Counted from the first letter of the stretch, positions 34,751 to 44,793 are shown. The stretch is 64,000 bases of DNA from Silvania hatchlandensis (GCF_025564065.1 NZ_JAMGZK010000035.1:1-64000); one strand, 5' to 3'. The notes: a model not told the origin generated them from the sequence alone. Program-made: numbers and translations.

Positions 34751-35344
34751 CTATGCTTCGTAGTAGTTATAAATCCCTGCCGCCATTACCAGCGATGACG
34801 CCACGTCGTAGGCTTTTTCGCGCCCTACCAGCAGTTCAATCATCTTCAACGCAAAATCAATCGAGGTGCCTGGCCCCTGGCTGGTAAGCAGATTGACGCG
34901 CGGATCCCAGACCACACGCTTATCCACCCACTGCGCTTCTGGAATACGATCCTTCAGGGTCGGAAAACCGGTCATATTACCCATAGGGAAGATATTATGC
35001 GGGACCAGTACGGTGGCAGCAGCGGCGCAAATGGCGGCAACAATTCGTCCGGAAAGATGAAACTGTCGAACGGTCTCGACCAGCAGTGGGTTGTCGCGAA
35101 AGCACTCCGCACCCTGCAGGCCGCCGGGCAGGACGATGACATCGTAATCGCCGTCGGCGACCTCCACCAGCGGCGCATCGGCTACAATTTTCACGCCTCG
35201 CGAACAGGTGATAATCAGATTGCCATCGCTGGCGACGCTCGCGGTAGTGACGCTAATCCCGGCGCGAACCAGCAGATCGATTGTAGTGACCGCTTCGGTT
35301 TCTTCGCTACCAGGGGCGAGACATACCAGGGCTGATGCGCTCAT
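34751..35344 (-). CDS. yajL: Protein/nucleotide deglycase-like chaperone YajL (DJ-1 family)
   Basis: DJ-1/ThiJ-family protein linked to oxidative-stress protection and covalent chaperone activity. The start [15 protein letters not shown] at 35344 has GGAG upstream and gives 197 residues; an upstream in-frame opening extends into panE and is rejected. The nucleophile-elbow Cys is in [12 protein letters not shown]. Its start region overlaps the 3' end of panE by 38 bp, so the two are coupled. Confidence 0.94.
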   Translation of the reverse strand: MSASALVCLAPGSEETEAVTTIDLLVRAGISVTTASVASDGNLIITCSRGVKIVADAPLVEVADGDYDVIVLPGGLQGAECFRDNPLLVETVRQFHLSGRIVAAICAAAATVLVPHNIFPMGNMTGFPTLKDRIPEAQWVDKRVVWDPRVNLLTSQGPGTSIDFALKMIELLVGREKAYDVASSLVMAAGIYNYYEA

Positions 35345-36218
35345 ATTCACTCTCCTTACGTTTAACCTGCTCATACAGATAGACATTTTCAGGCACACTG
35401 ATGCCGTGTGCACGGGCGCGTTTTAGCAGGTATCCGGTGATGTAGTCGATTTCGGTGTGGCGTAACCCGCGCACGTCCTGCAGCATCGACGAGATATTCT
35501 GCGCCGTGCTTTCAATGACCTCTTCGACGTAATAGCGAATATCGTCCACCGAGGTGTGGATCCCTTCGCGCTCAACGACGGCAGCCACTTCAGCGCACAG
35601 CGTGGCCAGCTTCTGTGGATGATTCTTCAGCTCACCATTCGGACAGTCCAGCAGGGCCGTCAGCGGGTTAATCACGCAGTTCACCGCCAGCTTGCGCCAC
35701 ATTTGCGGGCGAATATTGTCATGCCAGGCCACATCCGGCAGCACCTGCTGAAACAGATCGGCAAGTCCACTGTAGTCACCCTCCTGCGCTCTCGCCGGAC
35801 CAATGTGAGTCATGCCGCTGGCGACATGGACGATCACGTTGCCATCCCGACGCGCGGCATGGGTGGTGATCGCCATCAGCAGCGGCTGGTGGATGCTTTT
35901 TAACTCTTCAATGGTGCCCATACCGTTGTGCAGCAGCATAATCGGCGAGGTGCGGGGAAGGGTGGAGGCCAGCGCTCTGACAGCATCGGAAACCTGCCAG
36001 GCTTTCAGTGTCACCAGCAGCAAATCGCTCTGTGCCAGGAAGTCAGGATCGTTTGCAATAAGAGATTCGTTAAAGATACTCCCATCTTCATCAATCAGGT
36101 TTACACTGCAATAGGGCTGTGGCACGCGCAGCCAGCCCTGTACTTCATGTCCATGTTTGCACAGTGCGGTCAGCCAAAGTTGTCCAAGCGCTCCGCATCC
36201 AAGCACGGTAATTTTCAT
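35307..36218 (-). CDS. panE: 2-dehydropantoate 2-reductase PanE
   Basis: NADPH-dependent ketopantoate reductase of pantothenate/CoA synthesis. The 303 residues open with the Rossmann motif [15 protein letters not shown] and include the catalytic-Lys region [18 protein letters not shown] and Glu-containing C-terminal domain. Overlaps yajL; divergent from yajQ with about 130 bp between start codons. Confidence 0.96.
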   Translation of the reverse strand: MKITVLGCGALGQLWLTALCKHGHEVQGWLRVPQPYCSVNLIDEDGSIFNESLIANDPDFLAQSDLLLVTLKAWQVSDAVRALASTLPRTSPIMLLHNGMGTIEELKSIHQPLLMAITTHAARRDGNVIVHVASGMTHIGPARAQEGDYSGLADLFQQVLPDVAWHDNIRPQMWRKLAVNCVINPLTALLDCPNGELKNHPQKLATLCAEVAAVVEREGIHTSVDDIRYYVEEVIESTAQNISSMLQDVRGLRHTEIDYITGYLLKRARAHGISVPENVYLYEQVKRKESEYERISPGMSRPW

Positions 36219-36347
36219 TGTTCCTCCTCACCTGCAACCACACCAGGTGTTACAGCATTAAGTATAGCGTCGACAGCTAAGCTTCTGTTGAGTTATGCCT
36301 CGTTGCGGGTATTATGCAACGCAACAAAAGTAAAGGGAGAAGAAAAG

Positions 36348-36839
36348 ATGCCATCTTTCGATATTGTTTCCGAAGTTGATATCCAGGAAGTACGTAACGG
36401 CGTGGATAACGCAAGCCGTGAAGTTGAGACACGTTTCGATTTTCGTGGCGTTGAGGCCAGTTTTGAGCTGAACGACGCGAATAAGACCATTAAGGTGCTC
36501 AGCGAATCTGATTTTCAGGTGACGCAGTTGCTGGACATTCTGCGTGCAAAGCTGTTAAAGCGCGGCATTGAAGGGACGTCCCTTGATGTGCCAGAAGAGT
36601 TCGTACACAGCGGCAAAACCTGGTTTGTTGAAGCCAAACTGAAGCAGGGCATTGAGAGCGCGATGCAGAAGAAAATCGTCAAGCTCATCAAAGACAGCAA
36701 GCTGAAAGTGCAGGCGCAGATTCAGGGTGAAGAAATTCGCGTAACCGGTAAATCCCGTGACGACCTGCAGGGCGTGATGGCGTTGGTGCGCGGCAGCGAT
36801 CTTGGCCAGCCGTTCCAGTTCAAAAACTTCCGCGATTAA
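36348..36839 (+). CDS. yajQ: Nucleotide-binding protein YajQ
   Basis: UPF0234 family; relatives bind c-di-GMP or GTP/tRNA. The start [15 protein letters not shown] at 36348 has a GGGAG site and gives the family length of 163 residues; the frame is open far upstream across panE antisense but that part has no coding support. Two RRM-like repeats are evident. Confidence 0.95.
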   Translation: MPSFDIVSEVDIQEVRNGVDNASREVETRFDFRGVEASFELNDANKTIKVLSESDFQVTQLLDILRAKLLKRGIEGTSLDVPEEFVHSGKTWFVEAKLKQGIESAMQKKIVKLIKDSKLKVQAQIQGEEIRVTGKSRDDLQGVMALVRGSDLGQPFQFKNFRD

Positions 36840-36842
36840 GAG

Positions 36843-36870
36843 ACAAGCCCGGCTCGCCGGGCTTGTTTTC
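36843..36870. terminator. Shared terminator of yajQ and yajR
   Basis: Stem ACAAGCCCGG (36843-36852) / CCGGGCTTGT (36857-36866), loop CTCG, followed by TTT, between convergent genes. Confidence 0.8.
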
Positions 36871-38230
36871 AGGCTTTTAGCGCCAGTTCAACTTCTACGC
36901 GGTTGGTCACTTTACTGTCGATTTTGACGTACAAACTGCGCTCTTCAGGCACCAGCAATACCTCACTGACCCCTTCTTTACTCTCAATTCGCTTTTTAAG
37001 CGCGTCATTAATCTCGACATCGTGCGGTATTTCTATCCGCAGACTGCTGACGTAGCGGGGCTCTTTCATGGTGCTGGCGACCAGCAGCCAGACTGTCGCC
37101 AGCAGCGCGCCCGCCAGGAAAACGGTCTGAGAATCAAAAAATCCATCGACCCAGCCGCCCAGCGCGCCACCAATTGCCACGCCGATAAACTGGCTGGTGG
37201 AGTAAATCCCCATCGCCGTCCCTTTGTAACCCGCCGGTGACTCTTTACTGATCAACGACGGCAGCAGGGCTTCCATCAGGTTGAAGGCGAGGAAGAACAG
37301 CTGTACGCCGGCAATCAGCTCCCAGAAGTGCGGACCCGAGCCCCAGAGCACGATTTCGGCGATGAGCAGCAGCGCGACGCAGGCGAGGAAGACGCGCTTC
37401 ATCCGCCGCTTTGCTTCGGCATAGATGATAAACGGCACGACGGAGACAAACGAGATCAGCATCGTCCCCAGATAGACTTTCCAGTGCTCAGCGGCCGGAA
37501 AACCCGCTGCGGCAAGCTGGCCGGGCAGGGCGACAAAGGTGGACATCAGCAGAATATGCAGGCACATAATGCCAAAGTTCAGCTTCAGTAGGCGCGGTTC
37601 AGCCAGCACTTTGCTGAAGCAGCCTTTCACCATCCCCGATTCGCGGTTCAGAACGTGATTTTTACTGTCCGGCACCACCCATATTGTCAGGGCGATGCCG
37701 AGGGTTGCCAGCAGGGCAATCATCCAGAATAAGGCATTCAAACCCAGGGCATGGGTAATGATCGGACCCAGAACCATTGCGATAGCAAAGGTCACGCCGA
37801 AGCTGACGCCAATGAAGGCCATCGCTTTGGTTCGGTTCTGTTCTCGCGTTAAGTCAGAAAGCAGCGCCATTACTGCCGCCGCGATAGCGCCGGAGCCTTG
37901 CAGCGCACGGCCAAGAATAATGCCCCAGATGGAGTGGGAGAGGGCGGCGATAATACTGCCGACCACAAAGACCATTAATCCACCGATAATCAGTGGCTTG
38001 CGGCCCACGCGGTCCGAGAGCAGACCAAAGGGGATCTGAAACACCGCCTGCGCCAGGCCGTAAATCCCGATCGCCAGGCCAATCAGCGCTTCACTCGCCC
38101 CCTGCAGCGCCATGCCGTATGTAGTCAGAACGGGCAGGACCATAAACATGCCGAGCATACGCAATGAAAAAACAGTCCCTAAACCCCAGGTGGCGCGTAA
38201 CTCGCCTGGCGTCATTTTATAATCGTTCAT
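36869..38230 (-). CDS. yajR: MFS transporter YajR with C-terminal YAM domain
   Basis: Twelve-helix major facilitator drug:proton antiporter type. The start MNDYKMTPGELRATWG at 38230 matches the E. coli protein (about 454 residues); an ATG two codons upstream is possible. The motif-A loop FGLLSDRVGRKPLI is intact. The C-terminal ~65 residues (YVSSLRIEIPHD ... KIDSKVTNRVEVE) are the soluble ferredoxin-like YAM domain. In E. coli the next operon is cyoEDCBA; here about 21 kb of other DNA intervenes. Confidence 0.95.
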   Translation of the reverse strand: MNDYKMTPGELRATWGLGTVFSLRMLGMFMVLPVLTTYGMALQGASEALIGLAIGIYGLAQAVFQIPFGLLSDRVGRKPLIIGGLMVFVVGSIIAALSHSIWGIILGRALQGSGAIAAAVMALLSDLTREQNRTKAMAFIGVSFGVTFAIAMVLGPIITHALGLNALFWMIALLATLGIALTIWVVPDSKNHVLNRESGMVKGCFSKVLAEPRLLKLNFGIMCLHILLMSTFVALPGQLAAAGFPAAEHWKVYLGTMLISFVSVVPFIIYAEAKRRMKRVFLACVALLLIAEIVLWGSGPHFWELIAGVQLFFLAFNLMEALLPSLISKESPAGYKGTAMGIYSTSQFIGVAIGGALGGWVDGFFDSQTVFLAGALLATVWLLVASTMKEPRYVSSLRIEIPHDVEINDALKKRIESKEGVSEVLLVPEERSLYVKIDSKVTNRVEVELALKA

Positions 38231-38856
38231 TACCACCTCTGTCTAAAAAGCGCGACCAGTGTAGTGCGAGTCAGGAGTGGGGTAAACAGAGGTAAGATAA
38301 ACAAACATTTCCATAACGAATGATTTGTGCGGTTAAGCGGATGTCGGCGTAATGCTTCGGGTGGATATGGCGTTCTGTCGCGCCGGGAAGGTGAGGAGCG
38401 GTGCCCTTTACGGTTTGAAATGGAAATCATGCGGGCACCCTCATAACGCTGTTCACACCAGGTCTGTCACAATATGAATGTTTCTTATATTTTTTCTTTT
38501 TAGAATCAGTGGATTTTATGGTGAGTTAAATTTATGACTGTATGCAAAACCCTTAAATAACTTTGGGAAAGAAGAAAAAACCGGTGCAGGTTGAGATTCA
38601 CATAACGTTTGTTGAATAGGGTCCTGTTTATAAAGAACTTTTTAAAGTCTGTTTCGCAGAGGTGAACAACGTGCGGTGAGGATGACGGATTCTCTGACCC
38701 TGATTTCATCGGTAAACCTTCATTATTATCATTAATGCTAAACCGGAAATTCATCTTTGAATCATCTTCAGGCAGAGAAGAATGCGTGGGAAGTCACGTG
38801 AGTCGATGTCATGCATGTTTAATCCTGCCGCTCAAACCGCTAACGCATCCAGAAAT
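38231..38856. other. AT-rich non-coding start of the island
   Basis: About 630 bp with no gene I can support. Base composition drops visibly compared with yajR. No direct repeat, transposase remnant or tRNA end was seen. An 82-codon open frame on the minus strand here has no recognisable family and poor start context. The segment marks the left edge of the insertion between yajR and the cyo operon. Confidence 0.5.
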
Positions 38857-38870
38857 TTGATTTAAATCAT
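38857..38870. promoter_or_regulatory. FNR-like box in the island leader
   Basis: TTGATTTAAATCAT fits the FNR consensus TTGAT-N4-ATCAA at nine of ten specified positions. It lies 23 bp before a small reading frame and about 390 bp before tpsA. Oxygen control of the island is therefore possible; the match alone could occur by chance in AT-rich DNA. Confidence 0.4.
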
Positions 38871-38892
38871 ATTACGGGAAGGATTTAATAAC

Positions 38893-38970
38893 ATGAGTAA
38901 CAATTCACTTTTTGTTCATCATGCAAACCGGAAAACTAGCAATCTGATAAGGCTGAATCAGGAGACATGA
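38893..38970 (+). CDS. Candidate 25-residue small ORF upstream of tpsA
   Basis: Peptide MSNNSLFVHHANRKTSNLIR followed by five more residues. A GGAAGG ribosome site lies 8-10 bp upstream. Its TGA overlaps the ATG of the next small frame (ATGA), the pattern of translational coupling. No family recognised; it could be a leader peptide, a remnant, or chance. Confidence 0.3.
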   Translation: MSNNSLFVHHANRKTSNLIRLNQET

Positions 38971-39113
38971 AACGGACAAAGTATCCTCTCACCCGACCTT
39001 TCTCGACAAGTTCAAGCTGTACTCTGTACAAGGAGCGTATTATGTTTTTATTTCAAGTCCTGGCCTCGTCATTTTTTAGTATGCACCTTTGCTGGCATCT
39101 TCGAACCCATTAA
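38967..39113 (+). CDS. Candidate 48-residue small ORF upstream of tpsA
   Basis: Starts MKRTKYPLTRPFSTSSSCTL and contains a second in-frame ATG at 39042 that has an AAGGAG site 6 bp upstream, giving a 23-residue hydrophobic peptide (MFLFQVLASSFFSMHL and seven more). The first ATG overlaps the stop of the preceding small frame. Either product could be a small membrane or leader peptide acting on tpsA. No family recognised. Confidence 0.3.
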   Translation: MKRTKYPLTRPFSTSSSCTLYKERIMFLFQVLASSFFSMHLCWHLRTH

Positions 39114-39256
39114 ATATATTTCCAATCAATGTGATATGTGAAAATTAATCTCGACATGAATATGTTGCGCAAAACGGTCGAAGGTGAATAACCATGCCAG
39201 GGTTTTGGCTTTTTACTTTTGACTGCATTCAACAATACTATTTCCAAAAGGTTTAT

Positions 39257-41923
39257 ATGAAACAGAACAAAAACAAACATAAGGCAATCAAATTAAACCC
39301 GATTGCCGCATCGTTGTTACTGCTGTTACCCGTAATGGCACACGCCGCTGATATTTCAATTATTGATGGAAGTATTACATCAGCGGCTAACGGCGTTACC
39401 GTGGTGAATATCAAGGAAGCAAACGGTAATGGATTATCTCATAATATTTATGAAAGTCTGAACGTACCTAAAGAAGGGGTGATCTTTAATAACGCCGCGA
39501 CCGCGACTGACACTGTATTAGGCGGACAAATTGCGGCTAACGCCAACATGGCGGGCGGAACGGCAAAAGTCATTCTTAACGAAGTAACCTCCACCAATGC
39601 CAGTACCATCAGTGGGATGATGGAAGTGGCTGGCGACTCAGCACATCTGATCATTGCAAACCCAAATGGGATCACCACCCAAGGCGGCGGTTTTATCAAC
39701 GCAAGCAAAGGGACCCTGACGACGGGGACGCCGAACGTTCAAGACGGTGCTCTTGCTGGCTATTCTGTCAACGGTGGGACCATTACCGTGGGCGGATTTC
39801 AGAGTGAATCGCCTACTGAGATTCTGGCGCGCAGCGTAAAAGTGATCGGAGAGATAAAAGTTGGCGAACTCTCCGTTGTCTCAGGGAGCAACGCGATTAA
39901 TACCGATGGTACGGTGACAGGCCAGGTCAACGCGTCAGGCACGGCAGGTAGCTCTTATGGCGTGGATGTTTCACGATTGGGTGGAATGTACGCCAATAAA
40001 ATCAGCCTGATCAGTACTGAAAGTGGGATGGGTGTACGTAACGAAGGCACTATCGCAGGTGGCGTAAGCGGGGTTAACATTGCCAGTAACGGCAAGCTTA
40101 TCAATAACAAAGCCACCATTAATTCCAGCGGCAACCTTACTGTCAGTACCAATGATAAGCTGGAAAATATTACCGGTACTATAGGTAGCGATAAATCGAT
40201 CACCATCAATACCGCCAATAATGCCATCGCCAATACCAGTTCAGGTAGCATTTCCTCGACAGAAAATACCTATATTACCAGCGGTGCGTTAGACAACACG
40301 AATGGCAAATTAGCCGCGGGCGCGACATTGGCGGTGAATACCACCGGTAAGAAACTGACTAACTCAGGAAAGGCCAAAACAGCGGGTATTGAAGCGGCAG
40401 TTGTCGCCCTGGATACAGGGGAATTCAGCAACGAGAATGGTCAAATTCATGCTTACTACGTGGGTTCGAAAAACACGACCATGAACAATAATTCCGGTGT
40501 GATTGATTCCTATCAAAATGTGGAAATTGAAAGTACGGGTAATATTGATAACGTCAGCGGGTTGATACGTTCCAACGTAGGCACCGTAAAGCTTAAAACC
40601 ACGAAAGCGATTACAAATAATTATACTGACTCGGCCGACACCACCGGCGCAGAATCTTTAGGCATTATTGCCGGCAATGGTATTGAAATGTCCGCCGATT
40701 ACCTGTTTAACCGGGGTGGGACGATTGCTTCCTCAAACGATATCCAGGTAGACACAATAAGGGATATTGATAACTATCAGGGGCATATTGAAAGCAGCGA
40801 GAACATTTCGCTGAAAGGACGTAAGCTCAATACCAGTCAATCGGGCATCAACGGTATGAAAGGCGTTAATATTGACCTCAGTGATACCTATGACAGTCGA
40901 ATTGGGGTCGTGACGTCAACCGATGGCGATGTCGTCATCAAAGCAAAAAATGTGAAAAACAGCAGTTCCGTCATCCTGGCAAACAACATCAATATCCAGT
41001 CACAATCTGATATGAATAATCAATATTCAATGATGGTTGCTGATGAACATTTAACGCTCAACGCGGCGGGTAATATCACTGCCAGTGATAGCGACATGTT
41101 TGGTCCTCTCGTGGGTAGGTATCTTGGTTTTGCTAATCAGGCTGGTGGATTGATCTCAGGTACTGGCGTCGATATTACGGCTAAAAGTCTGAATAATAAA
41201 TCTGGCCGTATTGTTGCACAGACCGGTGATATCAACATCAACTTAACAGGGGATATGGCCAGCTCATATGGGCAGGTTGCGGCGAATGCCGGGAATGTGA
41301 CTATTGCGGCGAATAAAATTAACGCTGATTATGGCACCCTGTACAGTTCTGGCGATCTGCGCATTGATGCTAAAGGTTTAACCCTCAAAGGCGACGGTTC
41401 TATTGTGAACAATACTGCAAGGGGGATTATTGCATCCGACAGTGATGTAGTAATCAATATCAATGGCGATTTTCACAACAGAGGATGGATTAGTGGTAAA
41501 AATGACGTGACCGTTACTACTACCGGTAATTTAAATAACGATCACACCATCAGTGCTGATGCCAATTTAACCCTGAAAGGTAAAAATGTCGGCAACGGTA
41601 AGGATTATGCTGCGAAGAAAACCCTGACTATTACATCAGATAATGATCTAAAAAACTATTACGGCAGTAACATTTCTGGAGAGACTACCGTTGTCAACGC
41701 TAAAAACATTGTTAACTACGGCAATCTGGTTGCAGATTCCGTATTAAACGTAACGGCAAGTGATAATATTTATAATTACAGTAAAATATATACTCAAGGC
41801 AACGCTGTAATCAATACTAATAAAATTTATAACAATGGTTTTTGGGCCGTAGTAGGTGGTGAAAAAGGACTGCAAACCACCGCGAAAATTGTCAACGTTT
41901 TTGGAACAGTAGTCGGTAAGTAA
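39257..41923 (+). CDS. TpsA-type exoprotein (filamentous haemagglutinin family), short form
   Basis: Secreted two-partner-system passenger, exported by the TpsB encoded next. The start MKQNKNKHKAIKLN at 39257 has AAAAGG upstream and gives a signal peptide ending VMAHA-ADIS near residue 30; the frame is open for 21 more codons upstream. The TPS domain follows, with NPNGI at about 135-139. The rest (about 200-888) is a long series of imperfect NI/NL-rich beta-helix repeats. At 888 residues it is far shorter than FHA or CdiA proteins and has no VENN motif or toxin domain, so it is more likely a structural adhesin than a CDI effector. Confidence 0.85.
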   Translation: MKQNKNKHKAIKLNPIAASLLLLLPVMAHAADISIIDGSITSAANGVTVVNIKEANGNGLSHNIYESLNVPKEGVIFNNAATATDTVLGGQIAANANMAGGTAKVILNEVTSTNASTISGMMEVAGDSAHLIIANPNGITTQGGGFINASKGTLTTGTPNVQDGALAGYSVNGGTITVGGFQSESPTEILARSVKVIGEIKVGELSVVSGSNAINTDGTVTGQVNASGTAGSSYGVDVSRLGGMYANKISLISTESGMGVRNEGTIAGGVSGVNIASNGKLINNKATINSSGNLTVSTNDKLENITGTIGSDKSITINTANNAIANTSSGSISSTENTYITSGALDNTNGKLAAGATLAVNTTGKKLTNSGKAKTAGIEAAVVALDTGEFSNENGQIHAYYVGSKNTTMNNNSGVIDSYQNVEIESTGNIDNVSGLIRSNVGTVKLKTTKAITNNYTDSADTTGAESLGIIAGNGIEMSADYLFNRGGTIASSNDIQVDTIRDIDNYQGHIESSENISLKGRKLNTSQSGINGMKGVNIDLSDTYDSRIGVVTSTDGDVVIKAKNVKNSSSVILANNINIQSQSDMNNQYSMMVADEHLTLNAAGNITASDSDMFGPLVGRYLGFANQAGGLISGTGVDITAKSLNNKSGRIVAQTGDININLTGDMASSYGQVAANAGNVTIAANKINADYGTLYSSGDLRIDAKGLTLKGDGSIVNNTARGIIASDSDVVININGDFHNRGWISGKNDVTVTTTGNLNNDHTISADANLTLKGKNVGNGKDYAAKKTLTITSDNDLKNYYGSNISGETTVVNAKNIVNYGNLVADSVLNVTASDNIYNYSKIYTQGNAVINTNKIYNNGFWAVVGGEKGLQTTAKIVNVFGTVVGK

Positions 41924-41933
41924 TTACCTAACG

Positions 41934-41965
41934 GGTAAAAGCAGTAAGCGATTACTGCTTTTACC
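41934..41965 (+). terminator. Hairpin between tpsA and tpsB
   Basis: A perfect 14-bp stem (GGTAAAAGCAGTAA 41934-41947, TTACTGCTTTTACC 41952-41965) with a GCGA tetraloop, 10 bp after tpsA and 15 bp before tpsB. There is no T run. It may act as a processing or stability element that lowers downstream expression relative to the abundant exoprotein. Confidence 0.6.
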
Positions 41966-41980
41966 TTATCAGGACATGGA

Positions 41981-43627
41981 ATGGATATTCGATACTTTTT
42001 TAGCGTTGCTGCATGTTTCCTTGCAATTAGCTTTCAGTCGCAGGCTGATGTGCCTTTGGGTCGCCTTATAAAAGAACAGAAAAATAATGACAGCACATCT
42101 TTTCAGGAAAGCAAAATAGAAAAAAAAGACGTCTTTTCTGAAATCAAAGATAAACCCGACGTTGACAGCGAGTTTGCTCAGGAATCGCCCTGTTGGAACA
42201 TCGATGAATTAGTGCTGGAAAAGGATTTTCTGCACGATCGTGGCATTCGAAAAATAAAGCAAAATGTGACCGGGAAATGCCTCGGCGAGAAGGGTGTTGG
42301 GAAGGTTGCGATACTGGTTCAGGATTATTTTATTCGTTTGGGATATGTCACTACGCGGGTGGAGACACCATCACAGGATTTGTTATCTAAAAAACTGACC
42401 CTGACCGTGGTGCCTGGGCGAATTTCAGAGGTCATTGTTACCCGTGGTGATATAAACAAAGCTTTGCTTCCCTTTAGTAAAGACGACATTCTCAATATCA
42501 GGGATATTGAGCAAGGCCTGGAAAATATCCAAAGAACGCCCGGTGTCGATGTTAAAATTAATATTTTTCCCGGTGATGTCAATGGCACCAGCAAGGTTGT
42601 AATTGATACACAACGCGAAACAAACTGGAATTTTCGAACTGCGTACAATAATTTTGGTGACAAGAGCACCGGTAGCCAGCTGATTGGCGCAACAGGGTAT
42701 TTATACAATGTCGCCAGTATCAGCGATCTCTTTTATCTGGCGGGCACCAGTAGCCAGACCGGCGGTTATAAAAACGTTAGCACCTATTATAGCTTTCCCG
42801 TTGGCTACTCAGAATTTAGTCTTTTTTACAGTAACAGTAAATCCAGGCAGGGAATCAATATTGGTTCTTATCTTTTTGACTATATCGGGAAAACGGAATA
42901 CCTCAGTCTTAAAGGCTACAGGATGCTACGTCGGGATGCGAACTCAAAACTCTCTACAAGCGTTGAGGTCATCAGACGTAAGTATGACTACAGTCTGGGA
43001 GGCGCTGATTTAGTTTTGCAAAAGCGTGATATGGGCAATTTACGGTTAGGTTTAAACTATAAGCAAAACTATACCGGCGCGACATTAGATTCGAGCTTAA
43101 GCTGGCAGCGTTTTATGCCGGAACTCGGCGGAACCCAAACACCGGATATGCGCAGTGGTGACGTCAGTAGCCGTAGTCAGATTGTGAATATGAATGTGAA
43201 TTATGTGAAATGGCTGACTTTATTGCCCACAGAGGCTTATTATGATCTTAATCTGGGTGTACAGTATTCTCCTGATAACCTGACGTTGCAGGATAAAATT
43301 ACCGTCGGTAATCGATGGACCGTACGTGGCTTCGAAAATAGCGACGGTATTGATGGGAATAAAGGTTTCTTTATACAGAATACGCTGAATTTAATAACAG
43401 GATATAAAAACGCGGTAGCGTATTTAGGCGCAGATTATGGTCAGATTACCGGAAAAGGTTCATCGCAGGACGTCGGTGGGAGAAAAATTATGGGCGGTGT
43501 CGTCGGCCTCAAAGGTGCTATTAAGGCGCTGGAGTACGATCTTTCACTCTCGAGCCCGTTTCTCTATCCTGAACATTTAGACGTCGATAACTATACGATT
43601 AATTTTAATGTAGCTTATCGACTGTAG
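41981..43627 (+). CDS. TpsB outer-membrane transporter (FhaC/ShlB family)
   Basis: Omp85-superfamily barrel that secretes TpsA. The 548 residues have a signal peptide ending near SFQSQA-DVP, an N-terminal plug/linker, a POTRA pair (about 70-220; [33 protein letters not shown]), and a C-terminal 16-strand barrel with the VRGF-type motif [10 protein letters not shown] typical of L6. It ends INFNVAYRL. The next gene starts only 16 bp downstream, tying the secretion pair to the biosynthetic operon. Confidence 0.92.
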   Translation: MDIRYFFSVAACFLAISFQSQADVPLGRLIKEQKNNDSTSFQESKIEKKDVFSEIKDKPDVDSEFAQESPCWNIDELVLEKDFLHDRGIRKIKQNVTGKCLGEKGVGKVAILVQDYFIRLGYVTTRVETPSQDLLSKKLTLTVVPGRISEVIVTRGDINKALLPFSKDDILNIRDIEQGLENIQRTPGVDVKINIFPGDVNGTSKVVIDTQRETNWNFRTAYNNFGDKSTGSQLIGATGYLYNVASISDLFYLAGTSSQTGGYKNVSTYYSFPVGYSEFSLFYSNSKSRQGINIGSYLFDYIGKTEYLSLKGYRMLRRDANSKLSTSVEVIRRKYDYSLGGADLVLQKRDMGNLRLGLNYKQNYTGATLDSSLSWQRFMPELGGTQTPDMRSGDVSSRSQIVNMNVNYVKWLTLLPTEAYYDLNLGVQYSPDNLTLQDKITVGNRWTVRGFENSDGIDGNKGFFIQNTLNLITGYKNAVAYLGADYGQITGKGSSQDVGGRKIMGGVVGLKGAIKALEYDLSLSSPFLYPEHLDVDNYTINFNVAYRL

Positions 43628-43643
43628 TGACCACGGTGAAAAC

Positions 43644-44015
43644 ATGATGCGTATTGGGACAGATATTGTTGAAGTTGCGAGGATTGCCAGGGCCATTTCT
43701 GATGGGAAATCGGGGTTTCTTGAGCGCGTCTTTACGCAGCATGAAATGAAAGCAATTAATATTGCTGAACCTGACTATGAGCGCGCTTCGGGTTTCTGGG
43801 CCGCGAAAGAGTCGATTGTTAAAGCCGTCGGCTATGGATTTCGCAAGGGTATTCGCTTTCATGATATAGAAATCGCGCATGATGAGTACGGTGCACCGCG
43901 ATTTAACCTTTCAGGAAGAATGAAAGAAATAGTTGAAGAGCAGGGTATTACGACTATTTCGCTGAGCATTTCCCACTGCCGTACCTATGCATTAGCGGCA
44001 ACCATTATCCTTTAA
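43644..44015 (+). CDS. AcpS-type holo-ACP synthase (second copy)
   Basis: Phosphopantetheinyl transferase that would activate the ACP encoded at 45364. The 123 residues start [14 protein letters not shown] with the Mg-binding Asp; the second motif [16 protein letters not shown] is complete, as is the C-terminal [13 protein letters not shown]. It is a small AcpS-class enzyme, distinct from the housekeeping acpS that normally sits beside pdxJ. First gene of the fatty-acid-like block; the start could be the second Met at 43647. Confidence 0.88.
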   Translation: MMRIGTDIVEVARIARAISDGKSGFLERVFTQHEMKAINIAEPDYERASGFWAAKESIVKAVGYGFRKGIRFHDIEIAHDEYGAPRFNLSGRMKEIVEEQGITTISLSISHCRTYALAATIIL

Positions 44016-44034
44016 CGTAAGGTACAAAACGGAC

Positions 44035-44790
44035 ATGTATCAATACAGCGACCTCGCCAATAAAACGGTGTTGGTAACCGGAGCCAGTGGTGACATCGGT
44101 CTTAGCATTTGCGCTAAGTTTCTTGAACAAAAATGTTCAGTTTTTGCGCTGTATCATTCGCGTTCTGCACCCTTGACGGAGTTAAAAGCGCATCACCCCA
44201 GCGGTGAACAATTGCATATCGTCAAGTGTGACCTGACACGCCCGGAAGACATTGCTGCGCTCTGTGAATGGTTGTCCAGAGAAGTCGGGAAGGTGGATGT
44301 TCTCGTGAACAATGCCGGGATTGTGAAAGACAATCTTTTCGCAGTCATGAGTGAGGATGATTTTAGCGCGGTTATTGATACCAATGTGCTGAGCTTATTC
44401 CGGCTGACAAAAGCAGCGCTCATGTTATTACGTGCGGCAGAAAGTCCGGCAATTATTAATGTTGCCTCTATTGCCGCCCTTGTACCGAGCGTGGGTCAGA
44501 TTAACTACAGCGCATCCAAGGGCGCAATGCTGAGCTTTACCCGTACGCTGGCTGCCGAACTGGCGCCGCGGGGCGTTCGCGTCAATGCCGTGGCGCCGGG
44601 GATGATTGAGTCAACAATGGTGAAGAAAGTATCCCGTACCGTCGTGCGCGAAATCACGCAGTCTATTCCACTGAAGCGTATTGGAAAGTGTGACGAAGTG
44701 GCCAATACGATTGTCTATCTCAGCTCTTCTGCCGCCAGCTATATTATTGGCCAAACCATCGTGATTGATGGCGGCATGGTCATGCGGTGA
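44035..44790 (+). CDS. 3-oxoacyl-ACP reductase (FabG-like SDR)
   Basis: NADPH-dependent ketoreductase of the short-chain dehydrogenase family, probably reducing the beta-keto group after each extension. The 251 residues show the cofactor motif VTGASGDIG, the NNAG motif, the catalytic Ser in NVASIAAL, and YSASK, and end IGQTIVIDGG. Spacing to the next gene is 3 bp. Confidence 0.88.
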   Translation: MYQYSDLANKTVLVTGASGDIGLSICAKFLEQKCSVFALYHSRSAPLTELKAHHPSGEQLHIVKCDLTRPEDIAALCEWLSREVGKVDVLVNNAGIVKDNLFAVMSEDDFSAVIDTNVLSLFRLTKAALMLLRAAESPAIINVASIAALVPSVGQINYSASKGAMLSFTRTLAAELAPRGVRVNAVAPGMIESTMVKKVSRTVVREITQSIPLKRIGKCDEVANTIVYLSSSAASYIIGQTIVIDGGMVMR

Positions 44791-44793
44791 GAT

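Noticed and set aside
38506..38754. 82-codon minus-strand open frame in the island leader
   Set aside because: No recognised family and no convincing ribosome site; the region is AT-rich.
39257..41923. Contact-dependent inhibition (CdiA) system
   Set aside because: No VENN motif, no toxin domain and no small immunity gene after tpsA.
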